Assembly: GCA_021767985.1 (NCBI GenBank)
Contig: JAASSH010000065.1
Coordinates: 1 to 8,371 of the forward strand
Length of the DNA stretch: 8,371 nucleotides
Source of the DNA: Gammaproteobacteria bacterium
GTDB lineage: Bacteria; Pseudomonadota; Gammaproteobacteria; GCA-001735895
Direction of reading: 5' to 3'
The translations under genes were made by a program, and so were the position numbers. A model generated the notes under the pieces. That model was not told the origin of the DNA and ran no database searches. It saw nothing but the letters and a program-made list of their open reading frames with translations. Positions 1-5,606 of this stretch are shown one piece after another. Each line of letters starts with the position of its first letter. Position 1 is the stretch's first letter.

Positions 1-202
1 CGCTGACGGTACCGAACTGAGCCATCTGCCCCAGAAAATCACCGTTTTCCATCGGTTTAAGCGGGTCCTGATACTTCAGCTGGGCGGTCATCAATTCGAG
101 GAACTCGGTCTGACCGAGTTCGTCATTGGCTTTGGTATCGGCGTTCACCGGCTTGTTAAGACCGAGCTGGGTATAGATATTCTTGCTATCGATGTCAGAC
201 AT
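1..202 (-). CDS. flgD: FlgD, flagellar hook assembly (cap) protein, N-terminal part, cut by window edge
   Basis: The visible 67 residues are the N-terminus of FlgD, the scaffold that caps the growing hook and lets FlgE subunits polymerise. The diagnostic stretch is at residues 33-61: EFLELMTAQLKYQDPLKPM followed by ENGDFLGQMA, the conserved FlgD N-terminal signature. The short polar segment before it (residues 1-30) is typical of this exported protein, which has no Sec signal peptide. The ATG at 202-200 is preceded by a GGAGA ribosome site about 8 bases upstream and starts 12 bases after the flgC stop. It is the third gene of the minus-strand flgB-flgC-flgD operon. The C-terminal hook-cap domains lie outside the window. 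The identification is firm although only the start is seen. Confidence 0.95.
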   Translation of the reverse strand, partial: MSDIDSKNIYTQLGLNKPVNADTKANDELGQTEFLELMTAQLKYQDPLKPMENGDFLGQMAQFGTVS

Positions 203-214
203 GATCCGTCTCCG

Positions 215-625
215 TTAATTTCCCAGCGACAATACGCGCATAAGCAGATCACGCGAGGTGTTTAAAACCTCGACGTTGTTCTGATAAGCGCGCGAGGCTG
301 AAATCATATTCGCCATCTCTTCTACCGGATTGACATTGCTGCCAAACACGTAGCCTTCCGCATTGGCGAGCGCATGCCCCGGGTCGTAACGGCGTTCCAC
401 GTCCCGCTGGTTTTCGACGATGCCCAGCATGTTGACACCGACTTCACCGGGGCGGTTATGGCCATCGACCAGGGCCTGAAATACCGGCTGGCGCGAACGA
501 TAAGCCTCGGCTTCACTACCGGCTATGGTTTCGACGTTGGCGAGGTTGCTGGCAACCGTGTTCAAACGCAGCGATTGCGCGCTGATCGCGCTGCCCGAAA
601 TGTTAAAATTGGCAAGCAATCCCAT
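215..625 (-). CDS. flgC: FlgC, flagellar basal-body proximal rod protein
   Basis: FlgC is a structural subunit of the proximal rod that links the MS ring to the distal rod and hook; it is exported by the flagellar type III apparatus. The 136 residues match the usual family length. The N-terminal rod motif is at about residues 18-32 (SLRLNTVASNLANVE), and the C-terminal amphipathic helix NMISASRAYQNNVEVLNTSR is at about 106-125, as in other rod and hook axial proteins whose two ends pair as coiled coils. A strong AAAGGAG ribosome site lies 7 bases before the ATG. The gene starts 2 bases after the flgB stop, so the two are probably translationally coupled and share the sigma-54 promoter upstream of flgB. 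Nothing unusual was seen. Confidence 0.97.
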   Translation of the reverse strand: MGLLANFNISGSAISAQSLRLNTVASNLANVETIAGSEAEAYRSRQPVFQALVDGHNRPGEVGVNMLGIVENQRDVERRYDPGHALANAEGYVFGSNVNPVEEMANMISASRAYQNNVEVLNTSRDLLMRVLSLGN

Positions 626-627
626 GG

Positions 628-1029
628 TTATTCTCCTTTCAGGGCTTTCATCAAACCGTTGACCTTGCCATTGAGAAAGGTAAAGCTGGTCTGGAAAAGC
701 ATCGCGTTCTCGGCGAACTTGGCCTGCTCGACATGCGCGTCGACGCTGTTGCCGTCGAGCGATGGATGCAGGGGGTTACGGTACATCAAGGTTGGCTGCA
801 CGACCCCGGATGATGGTGCGATGTGATCGCGGTGCGTGCTGGCCAGAACGATCTTGTCAGTCTGCTGCCGGGTTGCGCTGCGCAACATGGCGCCGAAATC
901 GAAGTCGCGCGCCTTGTAGTTGGGCGTGTCGGTGTTGGCAATATTGGAAGCCAGAATCGACGAGCGTTGACCGCGTAGCAGCAGCGCGTCATCGTGAATG
1001 GAAAAGGCTCTTTCAAAACTGATTGGCAT
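628..1029 (-). CDS. flgB: FlgB, flagellar basal-body proximal rod protein
   Basis: FlgB is a proximal rod subunit, the first gene of the rod/hook operon. The 133 residues carry the family signature at residues 27-45 (ASNIANTDTPNYKARDFDF), and the C-terminal helix region (QAKFAENAMLFQTSFTFLNGK) resembles that of FlgC. Three in-frame starts are close together: GTG at 1038, ATG at 1035 and ATG at 1029. I chose 1029 because the protein then begins MPISFERAF, which aligns with the MSISFDKAL-type start of Pseudomonas-like FlgB (from memory), and because a weak ACGGTGA ribosome site then lies at a usable distance. The others would add only two or three residues. The predicted sigma-54 start near 1053 gives a leader of about 24 bases. 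Confidence 0.96.
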   Translation of the reverse strand: MPISFERAFSIHDDALLLRGQRSSILASNIANTDTPNYKARDFDFGAMLRSATRQQTDKIVLASTHRDHIAPSSGVVQPTLMYRNPLHPSLDGNSVDAHVEQAKFAENAMLFQTSFTFLNGKVNGLMKALKGE

Positions 1030-1063
1030 GGTCATCACCGTAAATCAACAATACGGATACCAA

Positions 1064-1079
1064 TGCACAGAGGGTGCCA
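1064..1079 (-). promoter_or_regulatory. Sigma-54 (RpoN) promoter of flgBCD
   Basis: On the minus strand the sequence reads TGGCACCCTCTGTGCA. The GG (1078-1077) and GC (1066-1065) are exactly 10 bases apart, and 12 of the 12 positions except the R and the first T of the consensus TGGCACRNNNNTTGCW agree. With the C of the GC at -12, transcription would start near 1053, about 24 bases before the flgB ATG. Sigma-54 control of rod/hook operons is established in Pseudomonas and Vibrio. The perfect IHF-type site about 20 bases upstream supports the call. Confidence 0.85.
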
Positions 1080-1089
1080 TCAGTTTGTT

Positions 1090-1108
1090 GTCATTTTAAA
1101 TCAATGAC
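1090..1108. repeat. Perfect inverted repeat GTCATT-N7-AATGAC upstream of flgB promoter
   Basis: GTCATTTTAAATCAATGAC has 6-base perfect arms around a 7-base AT-rich centre. It lies 11-29 bases upstream of the -24 element of the flgB promoter and overlaps the IHF-type site. The outer GTCA...TGAC halves recall the palindromic box described for FleQ, but the spacing here is five bases longer, so a FleQ-type site is only a weak possibility. A seven-T run follows at 1114-1120, but the AT-rich stem is too weak to call a terminator. Confidence 0.4.
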
Positions 1109-1111
1109 TTA
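1099..1111 (+). promoter_or_regulatory. Candidate IHF binding site upstream of flgB sigma-54 promoter
   Basis: AATCAATGACTTA matches the IHF core consensus WATCAANNNNTTR at every defined position. It lies at about -46 to -58 relative to the predicted flgB start, the usual place for an IHF bend between a sigma-54 promoter and its enhancer. A T7 tract at 1114-1120 lies next to it. Sequence match and position are seen; binding is inferred. Confidence 0.55.
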
Positions 1112-1139
1112 GCTTTTTTTCGAGGAAGCGGAAGCGGCA

Positions 1140-1172
1140 AGGCGGCAAGCGCGAGAGGCAATCTTGCCGCCT
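1140..1172. repeat. Stem-loop with 10-bp perfect GC-rich stem
   Basis: AGGCGGCAAG (1140-1149) is exactly complementary to CTTGCCGCCT (1163-1172), with a 13-base loop. A GAAGCGGAAGCGGC-like imperfect repeat precedes it. On neither strand is the hairpin followed by a proper U-run: the minus strand runs into seven A residues and the plus strand into GTTTC. It is therefore not a standard intrinsic terminator. It could be a decayed terminator of the short minus-strand frames upstream, or a structural or protein-binding element. Confidence 0.45.
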
Positions 1173-1175
1173 GTT

Positions 1176-1295
1176 TCAGCTCGATCCAGGTAACACGGAT
1201 CTCACCGCATTGGTCAGAATATCGGGATCGATCCCGGCAACTGACTTGTCGACACCGGAGCTATCCACCACACTCTGGTTCAACAGCTTACTCAA
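1176..1295 (-). pseudogene. Short reading frame, possible small gene or gene remnant
   Basis: A 39-codon frame starting at a TTG (after GGTGA) reads like protein: LLNQSVVDSSGVDKSVAG (residues 4-21) then IDPDILTNAVRSVLPGSS to a TGA at 1178-1176. It has a balanced composition and no family I recognise. It lies just downstream, on the same strand but in another frame, of the frame at 1318-1458, so the two may be parts of one frameshifted gene. The 10-bp hairpin at 1140-1172 follows 3 bases after the stop. A chance frame cannot be ruled out. Confidence 0.22.
1223..1236. repeat. 14-bp perfect palindrome CGGGATCGATCCCG
   Basis: The 14 bases are a perfect palindrome with no spacer, about 170-183 bases upstream of the predicted flgB start and about 220 upstream of the predicted flgA start. 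That is a usual enhancer distance for sigma-54 promoters, so it could be an activator site. It also lies inside the short minus-strand frame at 1176-1295 and may be chance. Confidence 0.3.
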
Positions 1296-1317
1296 TCACC
1301 GCAGCAGGTGATATAGC

Positions 1318-1458
1318 TTATAAATGCTCGCGCCGAGGGCCGGTGCGCAGATCGAAGATAAAGTTATAGTCGCCTGCTTGTGATGTTTCGATATCAAAAT
1401 CAACCATCACCGGTGCAGCAGGACAATATTGGCCTGAAACTTGCAGTATTCTTCCCAT
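1318..1458 (-). CDS. Possible 46-residue small protein (or remnant), divergent from flgA
   Basis: An ATG at 1458-1456 opens a 46-codon frame ending in TAA at 1320-1318. It has an AGGA ribosome-like site 5 bases before the ATG, but that site lies within the first codons of flgA on the opposite strand. The peptide begins MGRILQVSGQYCP and continues through VMVDFDIETSQAGDYNFIF to a basic end (RTGPRREHL). No signal peptide, membrane segment or known domain is evident. G/C at third positions is only about 40 percent, clearly lower than in the neighbouring genes, and AGA and ATA codons occur near the start. It overlaps the candidate flgA sigma-54 site. It could be a real small gene, the 3' part of a decayed gene, or chance; I favour a remnant but weakly. 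Confidence 0.25.
   Translation of the reverse strand: MGRILQVSGQYCPAAPVMVDFDIETSQAGDYNFIFDLRTGPRREHL
1430..1445 (+). promoter_or_regulatory. Candidate sigma-54 promoter of flgA
   Basis: TGGCCTGAAACTTGCA matches the -24/-12 consensus TGGCACRNNNNTTGCW except for A and C at positions 5-6, with GG (1431-1432) and GC (1443-1444) exactly 10 bases apart and a perfect TTGCA -12 block. The predicted start is near 1456, only about 4 bases before the flgA ATG. That is unusual and lowers confidence, but no better promoter was found and the position directly before the gene is suggestive. Confidence 0.5.
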
Positions 1459-1459
1459 T

Positions 1460-2194
1460 ATGATCCTGACAAAGCTTATAAAACTGGATAAAGGCAAAAC
1501 ACGAGCCGCGACTTGCGCCTTCGCCCTTGCGTTACTATCGGCGTTTTCGGTGCGGGCGACGGAGATACAAAGCCTGGCGTCGATACAGATGCAGGCGGAA
1601 TCCTTTATTGCAAACTACGCCTATGAAAGCCCCTATCCACCGAGCTTTGAACTGGGACATCTGGATTCGAGGCTGCGTTTAAAGGCCTGCCATGAAGCGC
1701 TTTCAGTCGAGTTTAGCCGCCGCGACCAGGTCTATGGCAATACCGCTTTAACGGTTCGTTGCCCGATCGAAGGCGGATGGAAGATTCATCTGCCGGCAAG
1801 AATCGACGTTTTCGACGACGTTGTCGTAACGGCTAAACCCTTGCTCAAGGGTCAAAAAATTGACGATTCAGCGATTCGCTTTCAGAAACATAACGTCGCA
1901 CGCCTGAAAAACGGCTATTACTCGAAGCACAGCGCGCTGCATCAGCTAGAGGCGCGGCGCAACCTGGCGCGTGGAACCGTACTGACGCCATCCAACCTGT
2001 CGCCGCTGTTGCTGGTGCGCTCGGGACAACAGGTCACCCTGGTACTGGACTACCATGGCTTGCATATAAAATCGACGGGTAAAGCGTTGCGATCCGCCAC
2101 GCTGGGCCAGCTCGTCAAGGTGCGCAACAGCCAGTCGCAAAAAATCGTCGAGGGCGTGGTCGCAGGTGAAGGATTGGTGCGGATAGGCATATAA
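1460..2194 (+). CDS. flgA: FlgA, flagellar P-ring assembly chaperone (periplasmic)
   Basis: FlgA is a periplasmic chaperone that helps FlgI polymerise into the P ring around the rod. The 244-residue product begins with a lysine/arginine-rich n-region (to R15), a hydrophobic core (about 17-30) and a plausible signal peptidase site after VRA at residue 33. The middle carries the family pattern with two cysteines, C77 (LKACHEAL) and C101 (NTALTVRCPIEGGW), which could form a disulfide. The C-terminal half (about 120-244) is the SAF/ChapFlgA domain, with ARRNLARGTVLTPSNL at 165-180 and the closing VVAGEGLVRIGI. No ribosome site is visible before the ATG; with the candidate sigma-54 start at about 1456 the message would be nearly leaderless. 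It is followed by the sigma-28 promoter and flgMN. Confidence 0.95.
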   Translation: MILTKLIKLDKGKTRAATCAFALALLSAFSVRATEIQSLASIQMQAESFIANYAYESPYPPSFELGHLDSRLRLKACHEALSVEFSRRDQVYGNTALTVRCPIEGGWKIHLPARIDVFDDVVVTAKPLLKGQKIDDSAIRFQKHNVARLKNGYYSKHSALHQLEARRNLARGTVLTPSNLSPLLLVRSGQQVTLVLDYHGLHIKSTGKALRSATLGQLVKVRNSQSQKIVEGVVAGEGLVRIGI

Positions 2195-2218
2195 TGAATT
2201 TCTTTCCTGTAATTGAAG

Positions 2219-2245
2219 TAAACTTTTGTATCGAACTGCCGATAA
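2219..2245 (+). promoter_or_regulatory. Sigma-28 (FliA) promoter of flgMN
   Basis: TAAACTTT (2219-2226), an 11-base spacer, and GCCGATAA (2238-2245) match the FliA consensus TAAAGTTT-N11-GCCGATAA with a single mismatch. Transcription would start near 2252, some 24 bases before flgM. This fits the known feedback in which sigma-28 drives its own anti-sigma factor. flgMN may also be read from the flgA promoter, as no terminator is visible between flgA and flgM. Confidence 0.92.
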
Positions 2246-2275
2246 ACTTAGTGAGTATTATCCAGGAGATCAGTA

Positions 2276-2593
2276 ATGACTGACCCGATTAACACGAATA
2301 ACCGTCTGCGCAACGCCGGGATTTCGGCCGACGCCCGGGCTGGCTCCACTGCAAAAGCCAAGCAGGGTTCCGCGCAGGACAAGGCGGCGTCAGCAAAATC
2401 CGACGAGTCAGGTCAGGTTCAGCTGAGCGGAGCCTCGCTCGTCGCGGAACTGGCAGACCAGATCAAGAACCTGCCCGAGGTCAATGAAGCGCGGGTCGAC
2501 GCGGTCAAGCAGGCATTGACCAAGGGCGAGTATCAGCCCGATGCCGAGGTGATCGCACGCAAGTACAGCGAGATCGAAAAGCTGCTGCCATGA
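2276..2593 (+). CDS. flgM: FlgM, anti-sigma-28 factor
   Basis: FlgM binds and holds sigma-28 (FliA) in the cytoplasm until the hook-basal body is complete, then is exported through it, releasing late flagellar transcription. The 105 residues fit the family. Residues 1-46 are polar, low in hydrophobics and rich in A, K, S, D, as expected of the disordered export half. Residues 48-105 are the sigma-binding half, with VQLSGASLVAELADQI (48-63), RVDAVKQALTKGEYQPDAE (73-91) and a final helix IARKYSEIEKLL. A clear AGGAG ribosome site (2264-2268) lies 7 bases before the ATG. The stop overlaps the flgN start as ATGA. Confidence 0.95.
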   Translation: MTDPINTNNRLRNAGISADARAGSTAKAKQGSAQDKAASAKSDESGQVQLSGASLVAELADQIKNLPEVNEARVDAVKQALTKGEYQPDAEVIARKYSEIEKLLP

Positions 2594-3081
2594 ACGCGAA
2601 TCAGTGTCGACAACGCCTGAGTGAACTGCTGCAAGCGCAAATTGGTCGCATCGCCAACGCCAACGAGTACCTGCTCACGATCAAGAGCGCGATCGCCGAA
2701 AACCGACTGGAAAACCTGCAGCAAACACTAACCAGCCCCCAGTTGGCCATTGAAGATATCGAGCAGCTCGAACAGCAGCGCTACCAGCTACTCGAAACCT
2801 GCGGTTTCGGCAAGGATTCCAACGGCCTCGAAAAATGCATCGCCTGGTGTGATGACGATCAGAATCAGCTTTCCGAGCTGTACCAGCAATTGATCAAAAA
2901 CCTGTTTGATCTGCGACACTCGATTCAAATCAACAGCCTGCTCGTCAACAAGGGGCAGGAAAGGGTCAGACGCTCGATCGGGATTCTGACCGGCACCACC
3001 GCCACGGGTAGCTGTAAAACCTACAGCGAAAAAGGCCAGGCCGTAGATCCCGCCGGCCGGCGCGACATCGCCATCGCCTAA
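2590..3081 (+). CDS. flgN: FlgN, flagellar export chaperone for hook-filament junction proteins
   Basis: FlgN is a cytoplasmic chaperone that binds the C-termini of FlgK and FlgL and delivers them to the flagellar export gate. The 163-residue product is almost wholly helical, with long polar heptad-like stretches (about 1-70 and 90-130), and ends in a flexible tail after the typical turn SIGILTG (129-135), followed by TYSEKGQ, similar to the tail of other FlgN proteins. It overlaps flgM by four bases (ATGA) and has only a weak ribosome site, so translation is probably coupled to flgM. No strong terminator was seen in the 129 bases before dapC; CGCTAA/TTAGCG (3112-3117/3128-3133) forms a short stem but lacks a U-run. 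Identification rests on context and fold-level pattern more than on sharp motifs. Confidence 0.9.
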   Translation: MNANQCRQRLSELLQAQIGRIANANEYLLTIKSAIAENRLENLQQTLTSPQLAIEDIEQLEQQRYQLLETCGFGKDSNGLEKCIAWCDDDQNQLSELYQQLIKNLFDLRHSIQINSLLVNKGQERVRRSIGILTGTTATGSCKTYSEKGQAVDPAGRRDIAIA

Positions 3082-3155
3082 CAACCCTCCCCCGAATCAT
3101 CCCGACTTAATCGCTAACAGGCGCAATTTAGCGTCTGGAATAACCGGTGGGTGGA

Positions 3156-3183
3156 TTTAAAACACCGCCGCTATCGCTATACT
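3156..3183 (+). promoter_or_regulatory. Candidate sigma-70 promoter of the dapC operon
   Basis: TTTAAA (3156-3161) and TATACT (3178-3183) are 16 bases apart, 4/6 and 5/6 matches to the -35 and -10 consensus. The start would be near 3190, giving a leader of about 20 bases that contains the AAGGA ribosome site (3196-3200) of dapC. No room is left for a lysine riboswitch, and none is visible in the 3082-3210 gap. Confidence 0.5.
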
Positions 3184-3210
3184 ATCGGCTCCTGCAAGGA
3201 TCGAGCCTTC

Positions 3211-4410
3211 ATGAATACTGACCTGGCACTGCTGCACCGCTACCCGTTCGAGAAACTGGCCGAGTTGAAACAGGGTTTGCAACCGCCCCAACATCTTGAC
3301 CATATCGCACTGTCGGTTGGCGAGCCCCGCCATCCGACACCCCATTTCGTGATCGAGAACCTGATTGCGCACCTGCATCAACTATCGAATTATCCGAGCA
3401 CAAAAGGCAGCCAGGCGCTGCGTGAGGCAATCGCGGCCTGGATCAGTCGGCGCTTTGCAATCACCCCGGAACTGATCGACCCGGAAACCAACCTGCTACC
3501 GGTCAGCGGCACCCGCGAAGCGTTATTTGCAATCGCGCAGGCCGTCGTCGATCGAACTACGAGTCGACCGCTGGTCATGATGCCGAATCCTTTCTACCAG
3601 ATTTACGAGGGTGCCGCCCTGCTATCCGGCGCCGCGCCGCGCTATCTCGACTGCCAGCCCGCAAACGGCTTTGTGCCAGACCTCGACCAGGTCAAGCCCG
3701 AAGAATGGTCGCGCTGCCAGTTAATGTACATTTGCACACCCGGTAACCCAAGCGGCGCGGTTATGTCTTCGGCCTACCTGCGGCGCCTGATCGAACTGGC
3801 CGATAAACACGATTTCGTTATCGCCAGCGACGAGTGTTACTCCGAGATTTACTTCGAGGAGGACGATCCGCCGGCGGGATTGCTCGGCGTTGCCGCGGCA
3901 ATGGGCAACGATGGCTTCGAACGCTGCCTGGCTTTTCACAGCCTGTCAAAACGCTCCAACCTGCCGGGATTGCGCTCGGGCTTCGTCGCCGGCGACGCCA
4001 ACATACTAAAGCAGTTTTTGCTGTACCGAACTTACCACGGTTGCGCCTTGCCACCGGCCACCCAGTCCGCGAGCACCGCTGCCTGGCTCGACGAGCGCCA
4101 CGTGATTGAAAACAGGGCCCTCTACCGCGAAAAATTTGAGCAGGTTTTGGCCCTGCTTTCTGATACACTCGCGCCGCAGAAACCGCAGGCCGGGTTTTAC
4201 CTGTGGGCCAGCACACCAGTTTCCGATACCGAGTTTGCCCGGCGACTGTACGCCGAGCAAAACGTCACGGTACTGCCGGGGCGATACCTGTCGCGCGACC
4301 ACAACGGTAGCAATCCCGGCGAGAATCGCGTTCGCATGGCGCTGGTGGCCCCACTCGATGAATGCCTCGATGCGGCGCAACGTATTAACTCACTGATATC
4401 GGCTCTTTAG
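3211..4410 (+). CDS. dapC: DapC, N-succinyl-LL-diaminopimelate aminotransferase
   Basis: This PLP enzyme of aspartate aminotransferase fold type I exchanges the amino group of glutamate with N-succinyl-2-amino-6-ketopimelate in the succinylase branch of lysine and peptidoglycan precursor synthesis. In the 399-residue product the PLP lysine is K247 ([15 protein letters not shown]), D207 in SDECY contacts the PLP ring nitrogen, N179 is in CTPGNP, and R375 in NRVRMAL is the likely carboxylate-binding arginine. The ATG at 3211 is chosen over the in-frame GTG at 3151 because [16 protein letters not shown] matches the usual start of gammaproteobacterial DapC, AAGGA lies 10 bases upstream, and the longer form would run through the candidate promoter. 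dapD follows 10 bases after the stop, making the assignment to DapC rather than another class I aminotransferase firm. Confidence 0.94.
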   Translation: MNTDLALLHRYPFEKLAELKQGLQPPQHLDHIALSVGEPRHPTPHFVIENLIAHLHQLSNYPSTKGSQALREAIAAWISRRFAITPELIDPETNLLPVSGTREALFAIAQAVVDRTTSRPLVMMPNPFYQIYEGAALLSGAAPRYLDCQPANGFVPDLDQVKPEEWSRCQLMYICTPGNPSGAVMSSAYLRRLIELADKHDFVIASDECYSEIYFEEDDPPAGLLGVAAAMGNDGFERCLAFHSLSKRSNLPGLRSGFVAGDANILKQFLLYRTYHGCALPPATQSASTAAWLDERHVIENRALYREKFEQVLALLSDTLAPQKPQAGFYLWASTPVSDTEFARRLYAEQNVTVLPGRYLSRDHNGSNPGENRVRMALVAPLDECLDAAQRINSLISAL

Positions 4411-4420
4411 GAGATTACTC

Positions 4421-5242
4421 ATGGCAGACCTTCAGCAAATTATCGAACAGGCGTTCGAAAATCGAGCTGAAATCAATCCCGCCAACGTCGACGCGGAAGT
4501 CAAGACCGCGGTGCTCGAGGCGATCGAATTGCTCGACTCGGGTCAGCAGCGCGTTGCCGAACCGACGCCCGGCGGCTGGCAGGTTAATGAATGGCTTAAA
4601 AAGGCCGTATTGCTGTCGTTTCGCATTCGCGAGAACGAGATCATGCCCGGCGGCTTTACCCAGTATTACGACAAGGTCGATTCCAAGTTCGACGGCATGT
4701 CCGGCGAGCAGCACGCCGCCAGCGGTGTACGCGTCGTGCCTCCCGCGGTAGCGCGCAAGGGCTCGTATGTTGCTTCGGGTGTCGTAATGATGCCGTCCTA
4801 TGTCAATATCGGCGCCTATGTCGACAGCGGTACCATGGTCGACACCTGGGCCACGGTCGGTTCCTGCGCGCAAATCGGCAAGAACGTGCACCTGTCCGGC
4901 GGCGTGGGTATCGGCGGCGTGCTCGAGCCGCTGCAGGCGTCGCCGACCATCATCGAGGACAATTGTTTCATCGGCGCGCGCTCGGAAGTGGTCGAGGGCG
5001 TTATCGTCGAGAAAAATTCGGTGATTTCGATGGGCGTTTACATCGGTCAAAGCACCAAGATTTATAACCGCGAAACCGGCGAGGTCAGCTTTGGACGAAT
5101 CCCCGAGGGCTCGGTCGTGGTATCGGGTAACCTGCCCTCAGGCGATGGTAAATACAGTCTTTACTGCGCGGTGATCGTCAAGCAGGTCGACGTAAAAACG
5201 CGCGGCAAGGTCGGCATCAACGATCTGTTACGAAATATCTGA
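4421..5242 (+). CDS. dapD: DapD, tetrahydrodipicolinate N-succinyltransferase
   Basis: DapD transfers succinyl from succinyl-CoA to 2,3,4,5-tetrahydropyridine-2,6-dicarboxylate, the committed step of the succinylase branch, and supplies the substrate path for DapC and DapE. The 273 residues equal the family norm. An alpha-helical N-terminal domain (about 1-100) precedes a left-handed beta-helix of hexapeptide repeats (about 105-235, e.g. [27 protein letters not shown]). The reported active-site acids fall at the expected numbers: D141 ([10 protein letters not shown]) and E189 (IGARSEV). Trimeric cytoplasmic enzyme by family. The AGGAG ribosome site (4409-4413) overlaps the dapC stop codon, so dapC and dapD are probably coupled. 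Confidence 0.98.
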   Translation: MADLQQIIEQAFENRAEINPANVDAEVKTAVLEAIELLDSGQQRVAEPTPGGWQVNEWLKKAVLLSFRIRENEIMPGGFTQYYDKVDSKFDGMSGEQHAASGVRVVPPAVARKGSYVASGVVMMPSYVNIGAYVDSGTMVDTWATVGSCAQIGKNVHLSGGVGIGGVLEPLQASPTIIEDNCFIGARSEVVEGVIVEKNSVISMGVYIGQSTKIYNRETGEVSFGRIPEGSVVVSGNLPSGDGKYSLYCAVIVKQVDVKTRGKVGINDLLRNI

Positions 5243-5252
5243 GCGCTTGACG

Positions 5253-5603
5253 GTGAGCCAGACAAGACTTTACGGTATCGCCAATTGCGATACGATCAAA
5301 AAGGCGCGACGCTGGCTGGAAGGTCACGATATTGCCTACGACTTTCACGATTACCGCAAGCAGGGCCTGGATCGGGAATTGTTAACCGCGCTGGAGTCGG
5401 AACTCGGTTGGGAAAATATGCTGAATCGTCGTGGCACCACCTGGCGCAACCTGCCCGCGGAACTCAAGGACAGTATCGACCGTGAATCGGCGCTGCAGGT
5501 CATGCTCGACAATCCGGCCATCATCAAGCGGCCGATACTCGCCCGCGACAACCGGTTATGCATCGGGTTCGAAGATCGACAATACCAGGAGATTTTCGGC
5601 TAG
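5253..5603 (+). CDS. ArsC/Spx-family protein (YffB-like), function unknown
   Basis: A 116-residue thioredoxin-fold protein of the ArsC/Spx family, close to E. coli YffB as I recall it. Visible marks are YGIANCDTIKKARRWL near the N-terminus (C12 as the only active-site-type cysteine, with no CXXC), the HDYR motif (32-35), LNRRGTTWR (57-65) and AIIKRPIL (89-96) with R93. It has the arsenate-reductase-like frame, but true ArsC activity is not shown by the family; a glutathione-dependent thiol role has been suggested for YffB. Two starts are possible, TTG at 5247 and GTG at 5253; GTG is chosen for its closeness to the YffB start and the weak GAG upstream. It sits 10 bases after dapD and 3 bases before dapE, the same place it has in Pseudomonas-type dap clusters. 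Its role there is unknown. Confidence 0.88.
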   Translation: MSQTRLYGIANCDTIKKARRWLEGHDIAYDFHDYRKQGLDRELLTALESELGWENMLNRRGTTWRNLPAELKDSIDRESALQVMLDNPAIIKRPILARDNRLCIGFEDRQYQEIFG

Positions 5604-5606
5604 ACC

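Larger units (their letters stand above)
1030..1459. other. Divergent regulatory gap between flgB and flgA
   Basis: This 430-base gap has no long open reading frame on either strand. It holds -24/-12 motifs facing both ways (1064-1079 towards flgB, 1430-1445 towards flgA), an IHF-consensus site, three inverted repeats and two short minus-strand reading frames, each listed separately. It looks more AT-rich and richer in A/T third positions than the flanking genes. It is longer than needed for two promoters, so it plausibly contains an enhancer for a FleQ/FlrC-type activator. That last point is inference; no enhancer site could be assigned with certainty. Confidence 0.7.

Noticed and set aside
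374..826. Plus-strand open frame (150 codons) across flgC and flgB
   Set aside because: It is antisense to two well-recognised rod genes, with no own ribosome site or known domain.
3112..3133. Stem CGCTAA/TTAGCG after flgN as an intrinsic terminator
   Set aside because: Only 6 base pairs, a 10-base loop and no U-run follow; too weak to call.
3151..3210. Longer dapC starting at GTG 3151
   Set aside because: The extra 20 residues are basic and unlike DapC, contain the candidate -10 element, and lack a ribosome site; ATG 3211 fits family and AAGGA spacing.
3082..3210. Lysine riboswitch or other leader control before dapC
   Set aside because: The predicted leader is about 20 bases, and the whole 129-base gap is too short and lacks the needed helices.
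4415..5050. Minus-strand open frame (211 codons) opposite dapD, rich in D, H and R
   Set aside because: It is antisense to dapD with its hexapeptide repeats; the regular composition mirrors the repeats on the other strand.
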